From Bacillaceae bacterium UBA7792 (GTDB lineage Bacteria > Bacillota > Bacilli > Bacillales > Cytobacillaceae): 16,453 bases of DNA. Positions 8,275-15,355 of the stretch are shown here, in pieces. A program made the position numbers and the translations under genes. The stretch spans positions 16,012-32,464 of the forward strand of contig DLCS01000082.1 in NCBI GenBank assembly GCA_002480735.1. Reading direction: 5' to 3'. Below the pieces are notes generated by a model. That model did not search any database, was not told the DNA's origin, and saw only the letters and a program-made list of their open reading frames with translations. Every line of letters starts with the position of its first letter. The stretch's first letter is position 1.

Positions 8275-9355
8275 ACTCTTGAGTCGGTTCTTCAATATTC
8301 ACTTCATTCGCTTTTTTATGAAAAGACCTAAAGCTTGTGACAAGCACATCCAAATGGTCTAAATGCTCTTCGTAGTCAATCATAAATGAGATTAACTGCA
8401 TGATATGGAAAAAGGTGATGTCATCTTCATCAATCATTTCCTTCTGCTTGGCGATGAAAAGACTGAACAATTCCTTGCGATTTAAGCAATATTTATCATC
8501 CTCAAGGGTTGTCTGGGGCTTTACCTTGCCAATGAATTTCAACATGATTCGTTCATGCCGATCGATTAAGAAATCAAGCTGATGCTGGATTTCAAGGTGG
8601 AAATCCTCCGGTAATTGAGAAACATCATTCTCAAAGCGGTGAAGCCTTTTTAGGATTTCAATCGCTTTTTTCGTTGTTTCAATCATTTGCCGATAGATGA
8701 CAAGCTTCCTTGCTTTTGCAATCCCATTTTTCTTAAAATAATTTCTTTCTTCCTTATACATGATGTAGAGCTGATTAAGCTTAATCACATCTTCCTTCAG
8801 CTTCTTGATATCTTTTTTCAAAAACGTATGCTCTGAGGCGTGGCGTGAGTTAATCCGTATCCATCTGGTCGCTTCTTCTGTAGCAGTAGCAATTCGTAAA
8901 TATAACTTATTCTCATATTTTGGTGGTAAAAATACCAGGTTAACAATAAAAGCCGAGAGAATTCCAAGCATGATCGTTAAGAAACGAATGATGGCAAATT
9001 GGATAAATTGATCCCCAGGAGCCTCCATTATGGCAATCATGGTTACGAGCGAAAGACTAATGGTATTTGAGATGTTTAATTTTAGATTAATAGTTATGAC
9101 GATGATTGCGGCTATTCCAACCACAGCCACACTATTTCCTAGTGTCAAAACAAAACCAACAGCAATAAGGGCTCCAATGACATTTCCTTGTATTTGCTCA
9201 ATAATCGATAAATAAGAGCGATATATCGTTGGCTGAATAGCAAAAATGGCAGCAATCCCAGCAAATATTGGTGAAGGCAGGTGGAGAACCTGAGCAAGCA
9301 GCAGCGCAAGAACTATCGCAATCCCCGTTTTAAAAATGCGGGCACCAAGCTTCAT
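8273..9355 (-). CDS. ygaE: YgaE-like aromatic acid exporter family membrane protein
   Basis: This 360-residue protein has about six hydrophobic helices in residues 10-145 and then a long charged, helical cytosolic part (about 150-360) rich in Lys, Glu and Leu. That layout is typical of the ArAE/FUSC-type family (DUF939 group) found in Firmicutes. The opening KLGARIFKTGIAIVLALLLA and IQPTIYRS segments are family-typical. Substrate and direction of transport are unknown; relation to aromatic-acid efflux pumps is by family only. ATG 9353-9355 has AAAGGAAT about ten bases upstream. A weak promoter (TTGTTA/TAAAGT, 17 apart, minus strand 9399-9427) could serve it. From memory it sits between ygaD and gsaB in B. 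subtilis; here the peptide importer separates it from ygaD. Confidence 0.88.
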   Translation of the reverse strand: MKLGARIFKTGIAIVLALLLAQVLHLPSPIFAGIAAIFAIQPTIYRSYLSIIEQIQGNVIGALIAVGFVLTLGNSVAVVGIAAIIVITINLKLNISNTISLSLVTMIAIMEAPGDQFIQFAIIRFLTIMLGILSAFIVNLVFLPPKYENKLYLRIATATEEATRWIRINSRHASEHTFLKKDIKKLKEDVIKLNQLYIMYKEERNYFKKNGIAKARKLVIYRQMIETTKKAIEILKRLHRFENDVSQLPEDFHLEIQHQLDFLIDRHERIMLKFIGKVKPQTTLEDDKYCLNRKELFSLFIAKQKEMIDEDDITFFHIMQLISFMIDYEEHLDHLDVLVTSFRSFHKKANEVNIEEPTQE

Positions 9356-9459
9356 AGTTAACTAATTCCTTTCTTAAGATCAAACAGCAATATTACATAC
9401 TTTAAACCATTTTACAGTAGTTAACAATAGCTCTTTTTTCAAAGCGAAAAATTTCCTAT

Positions 9460-9510
9460 AAAAATTGCACCTCCAATTGTTAGAACAGGTGTCTCACAAT
9501 TAGAGGTGCA
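9460..9510 (-). terminator. Terminator of gsaB
   Basis: On the minus strand a 15-position stem (9466-9480 with 9496-9510, one mismatch) and a 15-base loop are followed by one A and five T. It starts 19 bases after the gsaB stop and separates gsaB from ygaE. Confidence 0.82.
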
Positions 9511-9528
9511 GTTCAAGTTCCGCTTTGC

Positions 9529-10824
9529 TTATTTTTCAGCTAGTTCTTTGAATGCGTTCTGTACAGCATGGATCGTTGCTTCAACGTCTTCCTTCGTATG
9601 GGCGATCGTTAAGAACCAAGCTTCATATTTCGACGGTGCGAGGTTGATTCCTTGCTTGAGCATCAGCTTGAAAAACTTTGCAAACATCTGTCCGTCTGTG
9701 TTCTCTGCTTGCTCATAGTTCTCGACCTTTACATCAGTGAAATAGACTGTTAAGGCACCTTTGAGACGATTGATGGTAATAGGAATTTGATATTCCTTAG
9801 CAGCAGCGACAATTCCCTCTTCAAGCAATGCGCCAAGTTCATCTAAGTAGTCGTAGACACCATCCTGTTTTAATACCTCTAGACAAGCGATTCCTGCCTG
9901 AATGGAGGCGGGATTACCAGCCATGGTTCCGGCCTGATAGGCAGGTCCAAGGGGTGCGACATGCTCCATAATCTCTTTCTTGCCACCATAGGCTCCGATC
10001 GGTAGTCCTCCACCAATGATTTTTCCCATTGCCGTCAAGTCAGGCTGAATACCTAGGAGATCCTGAGCTCCTCCATAGGTGAAACGGAAAGCGGTTATGA
10101 CTTCATCGTAAATGACAAGAGCGCCAGCTTCATGAGTAAGATCATTCACTTGCTGCAAAAAGCCTTCCTTCGGCTCCACGATTCCGAAGTTACCGACGAT
10201 TGGTTCAACAAGAACAGCTGCAATCTGGTCTCCCCATTTTTGTAGGGCTGCTTTAAATGGTTCGATATCATTAAATGGAACGGTGATAACCTCTTGCGCA
10301 ATACTTTGCGGGATGCCAGCTGAATCCGGTGTACCAAGAGTGGAAGGACCTGAGCCAGCAGCAACGAGCACTAGATCCGAGTGTCCGTGATAACAGCCGG
10401 CAAACTTAATGACTTTATCCCTTCCTGTATAGGCTCTCGCCACGCGAATCGTTGTCATCACGGCTTCTGTCCCAGAATTAACAAAACGAACCTTCTCAAG
10501 ATTCGGCATTGCTTCCTGGAGCATTTTTGCAAATTTTACCTCATGGGGTGTCGGTGTACCGTAGAGAACCCCTGTTTCGGCCGCTCTTTTGATGGCCTCT
10601 GTAATATGTGGATGGGCATGTCCAGTAATAATCGGGCCATAAGCCGCAAGATAGTCAATGTATTGGTTGCCATCGACATCCCAGAAGTATGCGCCTTGAC
10701 CTCTTTCCATGACAACAGGAGCTCCTCCACCAACAGCTTTATAGGAACGGGATGGACTATTAACACCCCCAACTATGTATTGCAGGGCCTCTTCATGCAA
10801 GCGTTCAGAATTGGTAAACTTCAT
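9529..10824 (-). CDS. gsaB: Glutamate-1-semialdehyde 2,1-aminomutase (GsaB/HemL type)
   Basis: This enzyme turns glutamate-1-semialdehyde into 5-aminolevulinate, the committed precursor of heme and other tetrapyrroles, in the cytosol with PLP. Length (431 residues) is normal. Visible fold-I aminotransferase landmarks are FVNSGTEA at 114-121, CYHGHSD at 144-150, DEVITAFR at 240-247 and AMGKIIGGG with the expected PLP lysine Lys268. The opening [19 protein letters not shown] is characteristic. ATG 10822-10824 has AGGAGGAT seven bases upstream. In Bacillus two paralogues exist, hemL in the hem operon and gsaB in this location; synteny with bcp, perR, ygzB and ygxA points to gsaB. Candidate promoter: an extended -10 at 10868-10876. 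Confidence 0.95.
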   Translation of the reverse strand: MKFTNSERLHEEALQYIVGGVNSPSRSYKAVGGGAPVVMERGQGAYFWDVDGNQYIDYLAAYGPIITGHAHPHITEAIKRAAETGVLYGTPTPHEVKFAKMLQEAMPNLEKVRFVNSGTEAVMTTIRVARAYTGRDKVIKFAGCYHGHSDLVLVAAGSGPSTLGTPDSAGIPQSIAQEVITVPFNDIEPFKAALQKWGDQIAAVLVEPIVGNFGIVEPKEGFLQQVNDLTHEAGALVIYDEVITAFRFTYGGAQDLLGIQPDLTAMGKIIGGGLPIGAYGGKKEIMEHVAPLGPAYQAGTMAGNPASIQAGIACLEVLKQDGVYDYLDELGALLEEGIVAAAKEYQIPITINRLKGALTVYFTDVKVENYEQAENTDGQMFAKFFKLMLKQGINLAPSKYEAWFLTIAHTKEDVEATIHAVQNAFKELAEK

Positions 10825-10867
10825 TCTATATCCTCCTAAATCGGGTCAATTAATTGTGTACGATGTT

Positions 10868-10876
10868 ATTTTAGCA
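10868..10876 (-). promoter_or_regulatory. Extended -10 promoter element for gsaB
   Basis: On the minus strand the sequence reads TGCTAAAAT, a TGn extended -10 with a 5 of 6 hexamer, 44 bases before the gsaB start codon. No good -35 lies at 16-18 bases upstream, which extended -10 promoters can tolerate. Confidence 0.4.
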
Positions 10877-10950
10877 CTAATTCGCCGTAATGGAATCGTA
10901 GGACATGCAGTTCTAAAAAGATTGAATTTTACGTATAAATGAACAAATAA

Positions 10951-11382
10951 ATGCTACTGCAAGGGATGAAGGGTAGGATGGTCTTATATACCTCGTTAAT
11001 CTTAATCATCATCTGTATTATCTCGAGTATACGTATTGTTTTTACCCCTTATAAAATCAAAGGAAAATTTGTATCCTTTGAGAATTTTCTGTTTCTTGGG
11101 GCCATTTATGCAACGATTATGATCAGTTTTGGACTTATGTACGCATTATTAGAAATGCATCATTACCAAGTTTTTGATGAACACTACACCACCGAGAAGG
11201 AATCCTTCCTAGGGAGACTAGAGACGAGTCTATATTTTAGTGCTATTACGCTCTTCTCCGTCGGTTATGGAGATATCGCCCCTATTGGTATTGGAAGGGT
11301 CATAGCTGTATCAGAGGCCCTTATTGGCTACACGATTCCTGCTGCATTCGTTGCGAGAACTGTTTTAGATAATAAGCGGTAG
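10951..11382 (+). CDS. Small potassium-channel-like membrane protein
   Basis: This 143-residue protein has hydrophobic segments at about 10-31, 46-68 and 117-137, plus a pore loop before the last one. The selectivity filter SVGYGD is at 103-108, the classic K+ channel signature, so it most likely forms a tetrameric cation pore in the cell membrane. It lacks a cytosolic RCK or nucleotide-binding domain, so gating is not evident. The extra N-terminal helix makes it three hydrophobic segments rather than the minimal two. The start is uncertain: ATG 10951 has no ribosome binding site, while in-frame ATGs at 10966 and 10978 follow AAGGG and GAAGGGTAGG but at very short spacing. It diverges from gsaB. 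Family is clear, role unknown. Confidence 0.85.
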   Translation: MLLQGMKGRMVLYTSLILIIICIISSIRIVFTPYKIKGKFVSFENFLFLGAIYATIMISFGLMYALLEMHHYQVFDEHYTTEKESFLGRLETSLYFSAITLFSVGYGDIAPIGIGRVIAVSEALIGYTIPAAFVARTVLDNKR

Positions 11383-11472
11383 GTGCATTCCACTTGTTTT
11401 TCACCATTGAATTAGATACGCTTAAGCTATGATAGACCCATCTAATATATGGAAAAAAGCGGAGGGATACAT

Positions 11473-11943
11473 ATGGTTGTTGAAATTGGTCAAATGGCGC
11501 CTGATTTTGAGCTACCGGCAAGTAATGGAAAGATGGCCAAGCTGTCTGATTACAGAGGAAAAAATGTTATACTATACTTCTATCCCAAGGATATGACACC
11601 TGGCTGCACAACGCAGGCTTGTGATTTCCGCGATCAGCATCAAAGCTTTGAAGAGGTTGACACTGTCATCCTCGGGGTAAGCCCAGATCCAATTACTCGC
11701 CATGAGAAGTTTATTGAGAAGCATGGCCTGCCATTTTTGCTCCTCGCTGATGAAGAGCACCATGTAGCGGAAAGCTATGGTGTGTGGAAACAAAAACAGA
11801 TGTTTGGCAAGGTATACATGGGGATAGAAAGGTCCACATTTGTCATCGACAAGGAAGGGAAAATTGCAAAGGAATGGCGTAAGGTAAAAGTAAAAGGCCA
11901 TGTTGATGAAGCTTTGCAGTTTATAAAGGAAAATTTAACTTGA
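11473..11943 (+). CDS. bcp: Thioredoxin-dependent thiol peroxidase Bcp (YgaF)
   Basis: This 156-residue cytosolic peroxiredoxin reduces hydrogen peroxide and organic hydroperoxides using thioredoxin. The active site PKDMTPGCTTQACDF holds the peroxidatic Cys45 with the PxxT(x)xC context and the resolving Cys50, the CX4C arrangement of the Bcp/PrxQ group. GQMAPDFELP near the start and the GVWKQK...R.TFVID segment are family-typical. ATG 11473 is chosen because GGAGGG at 11461-11466 lies six bases upstream; the frame is open to 11449 but lacks a site there. A possible promoter has -10 TATGAT at 11428-11433 with a poor TTGAAT -35 only 15 bases away. A strong terminator follows. perR lies two genes downstream. 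Confidence 0.95.
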   Translation: MVVEIGQMAPDFELPASNGKMAKLSDYRGKNVILYFYPKDMTPGCTTQACDFRDQHQSFEEVDTVILGVSPDPITRHEKFIEKHGLPFLLLADEEHHVAESYGVWKQKQMFGKVYMGIERSTFVIDKEGKIAKEWRKVKVKGHVDEALQFIKENLT

Positions 11944-11951
11944 TTGGTTAT

Positions 11952-11974
11952 GCACCCTTTTGGGTGTTTTTTTT
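11952..11974 (+). terminator. Intrinsic terminator of bcp
   Basis: CACCC (11953-11957) pairs with GGGTG (11962-11966) around TTTT, followed by eight T. It starts nine bases after the bcp stop. Confidence 0.87.
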
Positions 11975-12297
11975 GTGAGCAACCTTACTGGTTGAGAACT
12001 GTAGCTCATGAATGTTTTTTGTATTGATCTGGCTCTCAAACAGGATATAGACAATAAAGTGTAGAATTATTACGTTGGAGAATTTAAATGTCAATGTCAC
12101 CATACCTATGCATAGTTTAACTTTTTTTGAAAAAATTTCAAAAAAAGTGAAGTAATTAGGCAGTTTTATACGTCTATTATGTATGATGAAAATTTTACTC
12201 GAGTTTGGCATGAGTTTTCTATGAAGGGAATATTATAGATTCGGCATAAGAAGAACGATTGGATGTTGCAGAATTTCGACTTAGGTGGTGATATTGA
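11975..12297. other. Intergenic stretch between bcp and the YiiX-like gene
   Basis: With the bcp terminator this non-coding gap is 354 bases. It is AT-rich. I see a perfect 13-bp A/T inverted repeat (12120-12148), a 10-bp palindrome CTATGCATAG (12106-12115), and the ribosome binding site AGGTGG at 12283-12288 for the next gene. A convincing promoter was not found; TTGGCA at 12205-12210 has no good -10 at proper spacing. An 87-codon minus-strand frame here has no recognisable family features and is not called. Confidence 0.6.
12120..12148. repeat. A/T-rich perfect 13-bp inverted repeat with 3-base loop
   Basis: ACTTTTTTTGAAA (12120-12132) and TTTCAAAAAAAGT (12136-12148) are exactly complementary around AAA. 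Each arm has a run of seven T or A. There is no GC-rich core, so it is not a normal terminator. It could extrude as a cruciform or bind a protein. Confidence 0.8.
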
Positions 12298-12879
12298 ATG
12301 ACGGAAAAATCAATCTACATCCTCTTAACAGATACGGGGACTTGGTTTTCAAAAATGATCAAGTTTTATACGAGATTTCCATACAATCACATTTCTATCG
12401 CTCTAGATGAAGGCTTAGACAATCTATACAGCTTTGGACGTAGGGTTTATCGGAATCCTTTTTCAGGTGGATTTGTGAAGGAGCGGATGGATCAAGGGGT
12501 ATTTTTTCATCAAAAGGAAACGAAATGTGTTCTATACAAAATGACCGTAAATGAAGAGCAATATAATCAAATCCTGCGAGTGATTTACCAGTTTGAGAGT
12601 TTTGCTGCTAATTATAAATACAATTTACTTGGGATTTTTGCGATTGCGGTTAATCTGAGACTAAAACGAGATAATGCTTATACATGTTCTCAGTTTGTTG
12701 CAACTGTATTAAATATGAGTGGATTTGAGCTATTAAGCAAATGTCCAGAATTAATGAGACCCGATGATTTTCTCGAGATCCCTTCATTAGAGCTTATTTA
12801 CGAAGGGAAGCTTCATGAATATCATTCATACTTTTCAGAGCTTGCTTCTTTTGGTGTTAGAAATGCAATAAGTGTCTAG
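12298..12879 (+). CDS. Permuted papain-like (YiiX/NlpC-P60 superfamily) hypothetical protein
   Basis: This 193-residue protein is not a named gene that I know. The segment PYNHISIAL (His31) near the start and NAYTCSQFVATVL (Cys130) later give the His-then-Cys order of circularly permuted NlpC/P60 proteins such as YiiX and LRAT-like enzymes. Those are thiol hydrolases or acyltransferases acting on amides, peptides or lipids. Between the two motifs lies a Tyr/Phe-rich region with YSFGRR and NPFSGGFVKE, seen in related Firmicute hypotheticals. It has no signal peptide, so it is probably cytosolic or membrane-associated. ATG 12298 has AGGTGG nine bases upstream. A terminator follows 121 bases after the stop, so it stands alone. 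Fold assignment is moderately secure; the reaction is unknown. Confidence 0.75.
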   Translation: MTEKSIYILLTDTGTWFSKMIKFYTRFPYNHISIALDEGLDNLYSFGRRVYRNPFSGGFVKERMDQGVFFHQKETKCVLYKMTVNEEQYNQILRVIYQFESFAANYKYNLLGIFAIAVNLRLKRDNAYTCSQFVATVLNMSGFELLSKCPELMRPDDFLEIPSLELIYEGKLHEYHSYFSELASFGVRNAISV

Positions 12880-13000
12880 TAAGAATGCAATTATATTATT
12901 TTATAGCCCTTTTTTATGAAGTGTGTGCGTATGTCCATTCAATTATACAAGTATTGAATATCCTTATATTAGGGCATACCTCCTCAGACAAATGTTATTT

Positions 13001-13026
13001 GCAGGTCTTTCTGGCCTGCTTTTTTT
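13001..13026 (+). terminator. Intrinsic terminator downstream of the YiiX-like gene
   Basis: GCAGGTC (13001-13007) pairs with GGCCTGC (13013-13019, one wobble) around TTTCT and is followed by seven T. It isolates the YiiX-like gene from the dehydrogenase. Confidence 0.82.
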
Positions 13027-13060
13027 ATTTTTTAAAGGATCATGACTTGAATGGTAGAAA

Positions 13061-13066
13061 TATAAT
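13061..13066 (+). promoter_or_regulatory. Possible -10 element for the hydroxyacid dehydrogenase gene
   Basis: A perfect TATAAT lies 24 bases before the preferred start codon, between the preceding terminator and the ribosome binding site. No good -35 is found at 16-18 bases, so this is tentative. Confidence 0.35.
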
Positions 13067-13090
13067 ATAGAAAGAAGGGGGATGAATGAA

Positions 13091-14041
13091 ATGAAAATCA
13101 TATCTTCTGTTTTACCGAGTGATAAGCTTCAGGAGCAAATTCGTACAGCATTTCCTGATCTGGAGTTTCAATTCTTTAAGGGGATGAAGAGGGTTGCGGA
13201 CAACTTCTGGGATGCAGAAATATTTATTACATATGGTGAGGATTTAACCGAGGAACATATTCGGAAATCAGACAAATTAAAGTGGATTATGGTGATGTCA
13301 GCTGGTCTTGAAAAGATGCCACTTTCTGCTTGTTTGGAAAAAGGCATTATTGTGACTAATGCGCGAGGAGTTCATAAGATTCCAATGGCAGAGTTTACTC
13401 TCAGCATGATGCTCCAATATGTCAAAAATACAAAGACCTTGTGGAAAAGGGAAGAGGAAGCAAATTGGGACAGAAGAGTCCCAATGGAGGAATTGGGTGA
13501 TAAAACGCTATTGATCTTAGGAGTAGGTGCGATCGGTGGAGAGATTGCTCGACTTGCAAAGGCGTTTCGAATGAAAACAATTGGAATCAATCGAAGCGGC
13601 TCCGCTGTTGATTATGTGGACGAATTGTATAGGCTGGAGGAGATGCCTTTGCTTCTACCTCGTGCTGATTTTATCGTATCTGTCCTCCCAAGTACGGTGG
13701 AAACCACTTATCTTTTAACTTATGAACATTTTCAGCTAATGAAGGAAACGGCTGTTTTTATTAATATTGGGAGGGGAAATTTAGTTAGAGATGAGGTCCT
13801 CGTACGGGTCATGGAGGAAAATCAAATTGCTCATGCCTATTTAGATGTATTCGAAATGGAGCCTTTACCAAAGGAGCACCCGTTATGGAAGATGGAGAAT
13901 GTGACTGTGACACCTCATATTTCTAGTTTGACAAAAAATTATTTACCTCGGTCATTTGAAATATTTGAACAAAACCTACATACATATATTAAAAAAGGCA
14001 ATCAATATATTAACCAAATTGATTTAACAAGGGGGTATTAA
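13091..14041 (+). CDS. D-isomer-specific 2-hydroxyacid dehydrogenase
   Basis: This 316-residue enzyme reversibly converts a 2-oxo acid to a D-2-hydroxy acid with NAD(P)H in the cytosol; the actual acid is not readable. The nucleotide-binding loop GVGAIGGE (Gly144, 146, 149) and the catalytic trio Arg228 (NIGRGNLV), Glu257 (DVFEMEPLP) and His276 (TPHISS) are all present, so it should be active. The N-terminal domain is the usual half of the two-domain fold. GINRSG just after the second strand, with Arg and no Asp, could favour NADPH. Start ATG 13091 is preferred over the in-frame ATG 13082, because AAGGGGG at 13075-13081 abuts 13082 but is nine bases from 13091. It lies directly upstream of perR with no terminator seen between. 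Confidence 0.9.
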   Translation: MKIISSVLPSDKLQEQIRTAFPDLEFQFFKGMKRVADNFWDAEIFITYGEDLTEEHIRKSDKLKWIMVMSAGLEKMPLSACLEKGIIVTNARGVHKIPMAEFTLSMMLQYVKNTKTLWKREEEANWDRRVPMEELGDKTLLILGVGAIGGEIARLAKAFRMKTIGINRSGSAVDYVDELYRLEEMPLLLPRADFIVSVLPSTVETTYLLTYEHFQLMKETAVFINIGRGNLVRDEVLVRVMEENQIAHAYLDVFEMEPLPKEHPLWKMENVTVTPHISSLTKNYLPRSFEIFEQNLHTYIKKGNQYINQIDLTRGY

Positions 14042-14046
14042 TAAGT

Positions 14047-14099
14047 TGTACATGTACATGAGTTAGAAATATTGACAAAAGTGGATTGTACCTAGTACA
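14047..14099. promoter_or_regulatory. Two GTAC palindromes flanking the perR -35 region
   Basis: TGTACATGTACA (14047-14058) is a perfect 12-bp palindrome. TGTAC-CTA-GTACA (14087-14099) is an inverted repeat with the same half-site. Their centres are about 40 bp apart, close to four helix turns, and they bracket the TTGACA at 14072. The downstream one covers most of the -10. This looks like a paired operator for a dimeric regulator other than PerR; the regulator is not identified. Confidence 0.45.
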
Positions 14100-14101
14100 C
14101 T
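14072..14101 (+). promoter_or_regulatory. Predicted perR promoter
   Basis: A perfect -35 TTGACA (14072-14077) and a -10 TACACT (14096-14101, 4 of 6) are separated by 18 bases. The expected start of transcription falls in the adjoining PerR box. Confidence 0.55.
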
Positions 14102-14103
14102 AA

Positions 14104-14118
14104 TTATAAATATTATAA
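14104..14118 (+). promoter_or_regulatory. PerR box (autoregulatory operator)
   Basis: TTATAAATATTATAA matches the PerR box consensus TTATAATnATTATAA at 13 of 14 fixed positions. It lies just after the predicted -10 and before perR, as expected for repression of its own gene. Confidence 0.75.
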
Positions 14119-14153
14119 AATAAGAATTCATACTAGAAATGAGGTGCATGGCG

Positions 14154-14591
14154 GTGTCACAGAACGAATTAAAAGAAGCTCTTGATACCTTAAAAGGAAC
14201 TGGGGTTAGGATAACTCCACAACGTCATGCGATACTTGAATATTTAATAAGCTCTATGTCACACCCAACTGCAGACGATATTTATAAAGCATTGGAAGGC
14301 AAATTTCCCAATATGAGTGTGGCAACAGTTTACAACAATTTAAGGGTATTTCGCGAGGTTGGCCTTGTCAAGGAATTAACGTACGGAGATGCTTCAAGTC
14401 GTTTTGATTTTATTACCACCCACCATTACCATGTGATCTGTGAATCGTGTGGCAAAATTGTCGACTTCCATTATCCGGGTTTGGATGAGGTGGAACAGTT
14501 CGCTTCGCATGTAACTGGCTTTAAGGTAAGCCATCATCGTATGGAAATCTACGGCACTTGTCCTGATTGTGCAGGCAAGGAAGCACATTAA
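14154..14591 (+). CDS. perR: Peroxide-sensing Fur-family repressor PerR
   Basis: This 145-residue DNA-binding repressor loses operator binding when its regulatory Fe2+ catalyses oxidation of a metal-ligand histidine. The N-terminal winged helix ([15 protein letters not shown], then [15 protein letters not shown]) is followed by the dimer domain. All landmarks fall at the published B. subtilis numbers: His37, Asp85, His91, His93 and Asp104 for the sensing metal, and Cys96, Cys99, Cys136 and Cys139 for structural zinc. This agreement, and GAGGTG at 14141-14146 seven bases upstream, fix the start at GTG 14154. ATG 14139 and ATG 14148 would add residues and have no usable spacing. A PerR box sits in its promoter. 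The dehydrogenase gene lies upstream in the same direction and bcp further upstream. Confidence 0.96.
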   Translation: MSQNELKEALDTLKGTGVRITPQRHAILEYLISSMSHPTADDIYKALEGKFPNMSVATVYNNLRVFREVGLVKELTYGDASSRFDFITTHHYHVICESCGKIVDFHYPGLDEVEQFASHVTGFKVSHHRMEIYGTCPDCAGKEAH

Positions 14592-14623
14592 CTGATAGTT
14601 TATGCTATCAGTTATTTTTTTTT
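14589..14623 (+). terminator. Intrinsic terminator of perR
   Basis: TAACTGATAG (14589-14598) pairs with CTATCAGTTA (14605-14614) around six bases, then nine T. The 5' arm begins on the perR stop codon. Confidence 0.88.
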
Positions 14624-14687
14624 GCTTTAAATGGATAATCAATATGCCTCGTAATAATTGAGTTTGCTTTCTATTAATATGGATCTG

Positions 14688-14783
14688 TTATATTTTGTTG
14701 TTGATTTACATACCGCCTTATACGTGTACGTTCTCGAGAGTTTTCGTACCGAATAAAACCAGTTCACGTACACGTATAAAGCT
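14688..14783. repeat. Palindromic intergenic repeat, copy 2
   Basis: This is the second copy of the element at 493-588, same orientation and no gaps. Its outer inverted repeat is at 14715-14731 and 14766-14782 (17 bp, one mismatch, at a different position from copy 1). The core hairpin is shorter here: TTCG-tac-CGAA. It lies between the perR terminator and the ygzB terminator, where genes converge. It lacks the small GTCG/CGAC hairpin found at the left of copy 1. Confidence 0.85.
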
Positions 14784-14821
14784 AAAAATTAACACTGTAC
14801 ATGAACATAGGCAATCAATAT

Positions 14822-14852
14822 AAAAAATAACCCGGTGGGTGCCGAGTTATTT
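14822..14852 (-). terminator. Terminator of ygzB
   Basis: On the minus strand an 11-bp stem (14842-14852 with 14825-14835, one U-G pair) with a six-base loop overlaps the ygzB stop and runs into a stretch of six T (14827-14822). Confidence 0.82.
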
Positions 14853-15206
14853 CGCAGATGTTTCTTTTTTACTGTTATATTTTTCGTCAAATTCCTTACC
14901 TTCAAGCTTTTGATCAAGTGTTAATGGTTCGTTGCAGTGCATGCAAATGTCCACTCGTCCCAAAATCTTCGTTGGCTTTTGACAGCTCGGGCAAATGACT
15001 TGAACCGTTCTGGTTGAGAGCATTCCAATCCAAAAATAAACAACCGTGCTCGCAATAATGGACAAAAGACCTAACAACATAAAGATTGTCATTAATATAG
15101 GCTTTTCTTTAAAAAATATTCCGAGATACATTACAATAAATCCGAGAAAGACGAGACTCAATGCAAACGTTCGAATTTTATTAATTTTACTTGAATACTT
15201 TGCCAT
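14847..15206 (-). CDS. ygzB: YgzB (UPF0295) membrane protein with zinc-ribbon
   Basis: This 119-residue protein of unknown function is a conserved neighbour of perR in Bacillus. Two hydrophobic helices at about 13-32 and 38-60 are followed by a cytosolic tail with two cysteine pairs, CPSC (72, 75) and CMHC (88, 91), which look like a zinc ribbon. The tail end is charged. ATG 15204-15206 has AGGAGGG seven bases upstream. The gene converges on perR and diverges from ygxA. An extended -10 (TGGTATAGT) lies 23 bases before the start codon, close upstream of the ribosome binding site. Family call is secure; no function can be read from the sequence. Confidence 0.9.
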   Translation of the reverse strand: MAKYSSKINKIRTFALSLVFLGFIVMYLGIFFKEKPILMTIFMLLGLLSIIASTVVYFWIGMLSTRTVQVICPSCQKPTKILGRVDICMHCNEPLTLDQKLEGKEFDEKYNSKKETSAK

Positions 15207-15228
15207 GGTTGTACCCTCCTAAAGCAAT

Positions 15229-15237
15229 ACTATACCA
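15229..15237 (-). promoter_or_regulatory. Extended -10 promoter element for ygzB
   Basis: The minus strand reads TGGTATAGT, a TGn motif plus a 5 of 6 hexamer, with a weak TTAATT -35 17 bases upstream. Transcription would begin within or just before the ribosome binding site, leaving a very short leader. Confidence 0.45.
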
Positions 15238-15355
15238 TAAAACGAAAGACGAATTAAATGCTTAAGAAAGCTTTAGGCGAAAAACGTCAAAATAAGAAGG
15301 AAATCATTTTTAGATCGTCGAAAATATAGGCTAACACATTAATGGGGGAATGACC

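Noticed and set aside
10381..10839. 152-codon plus-strand frame opposite gsaB
   Set aside because: It is antisense to a well-conserved enzyme gene and its protein looks like no known family.
11449..11472. Upstream ATG start for bcp
   Set aside because: The ribosome binding site GGAGGG lies inside this stretch and points to ATG 11473.
11948..12211. 87-codon minus-strand frame after bcp
   Set aside because: It runs through the bcp terminator and the A/T palindrome, has no family features and no clear ribosome binding site.
12203..12231. SigB-type promoter before the YiiX-like gene (GTTTGG, GGGAAT)
   Set aside because: The 17-base spacing is longer than the usual SigB spacing and the -35 match is poor.
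14047..14058. TGTACATGTACA as an AraR operator
   Set aside because: It only partly resembles the AraR consensus and no arabinose genes are nearby; kept only as an unassigned palindrome.
14139..14153. ATG starts for perR at 14139 and 14148
   Set aside because: Spacing to GAGGTG is unusable, and GTG 14154 gives exact family numbering of the metal ligands.
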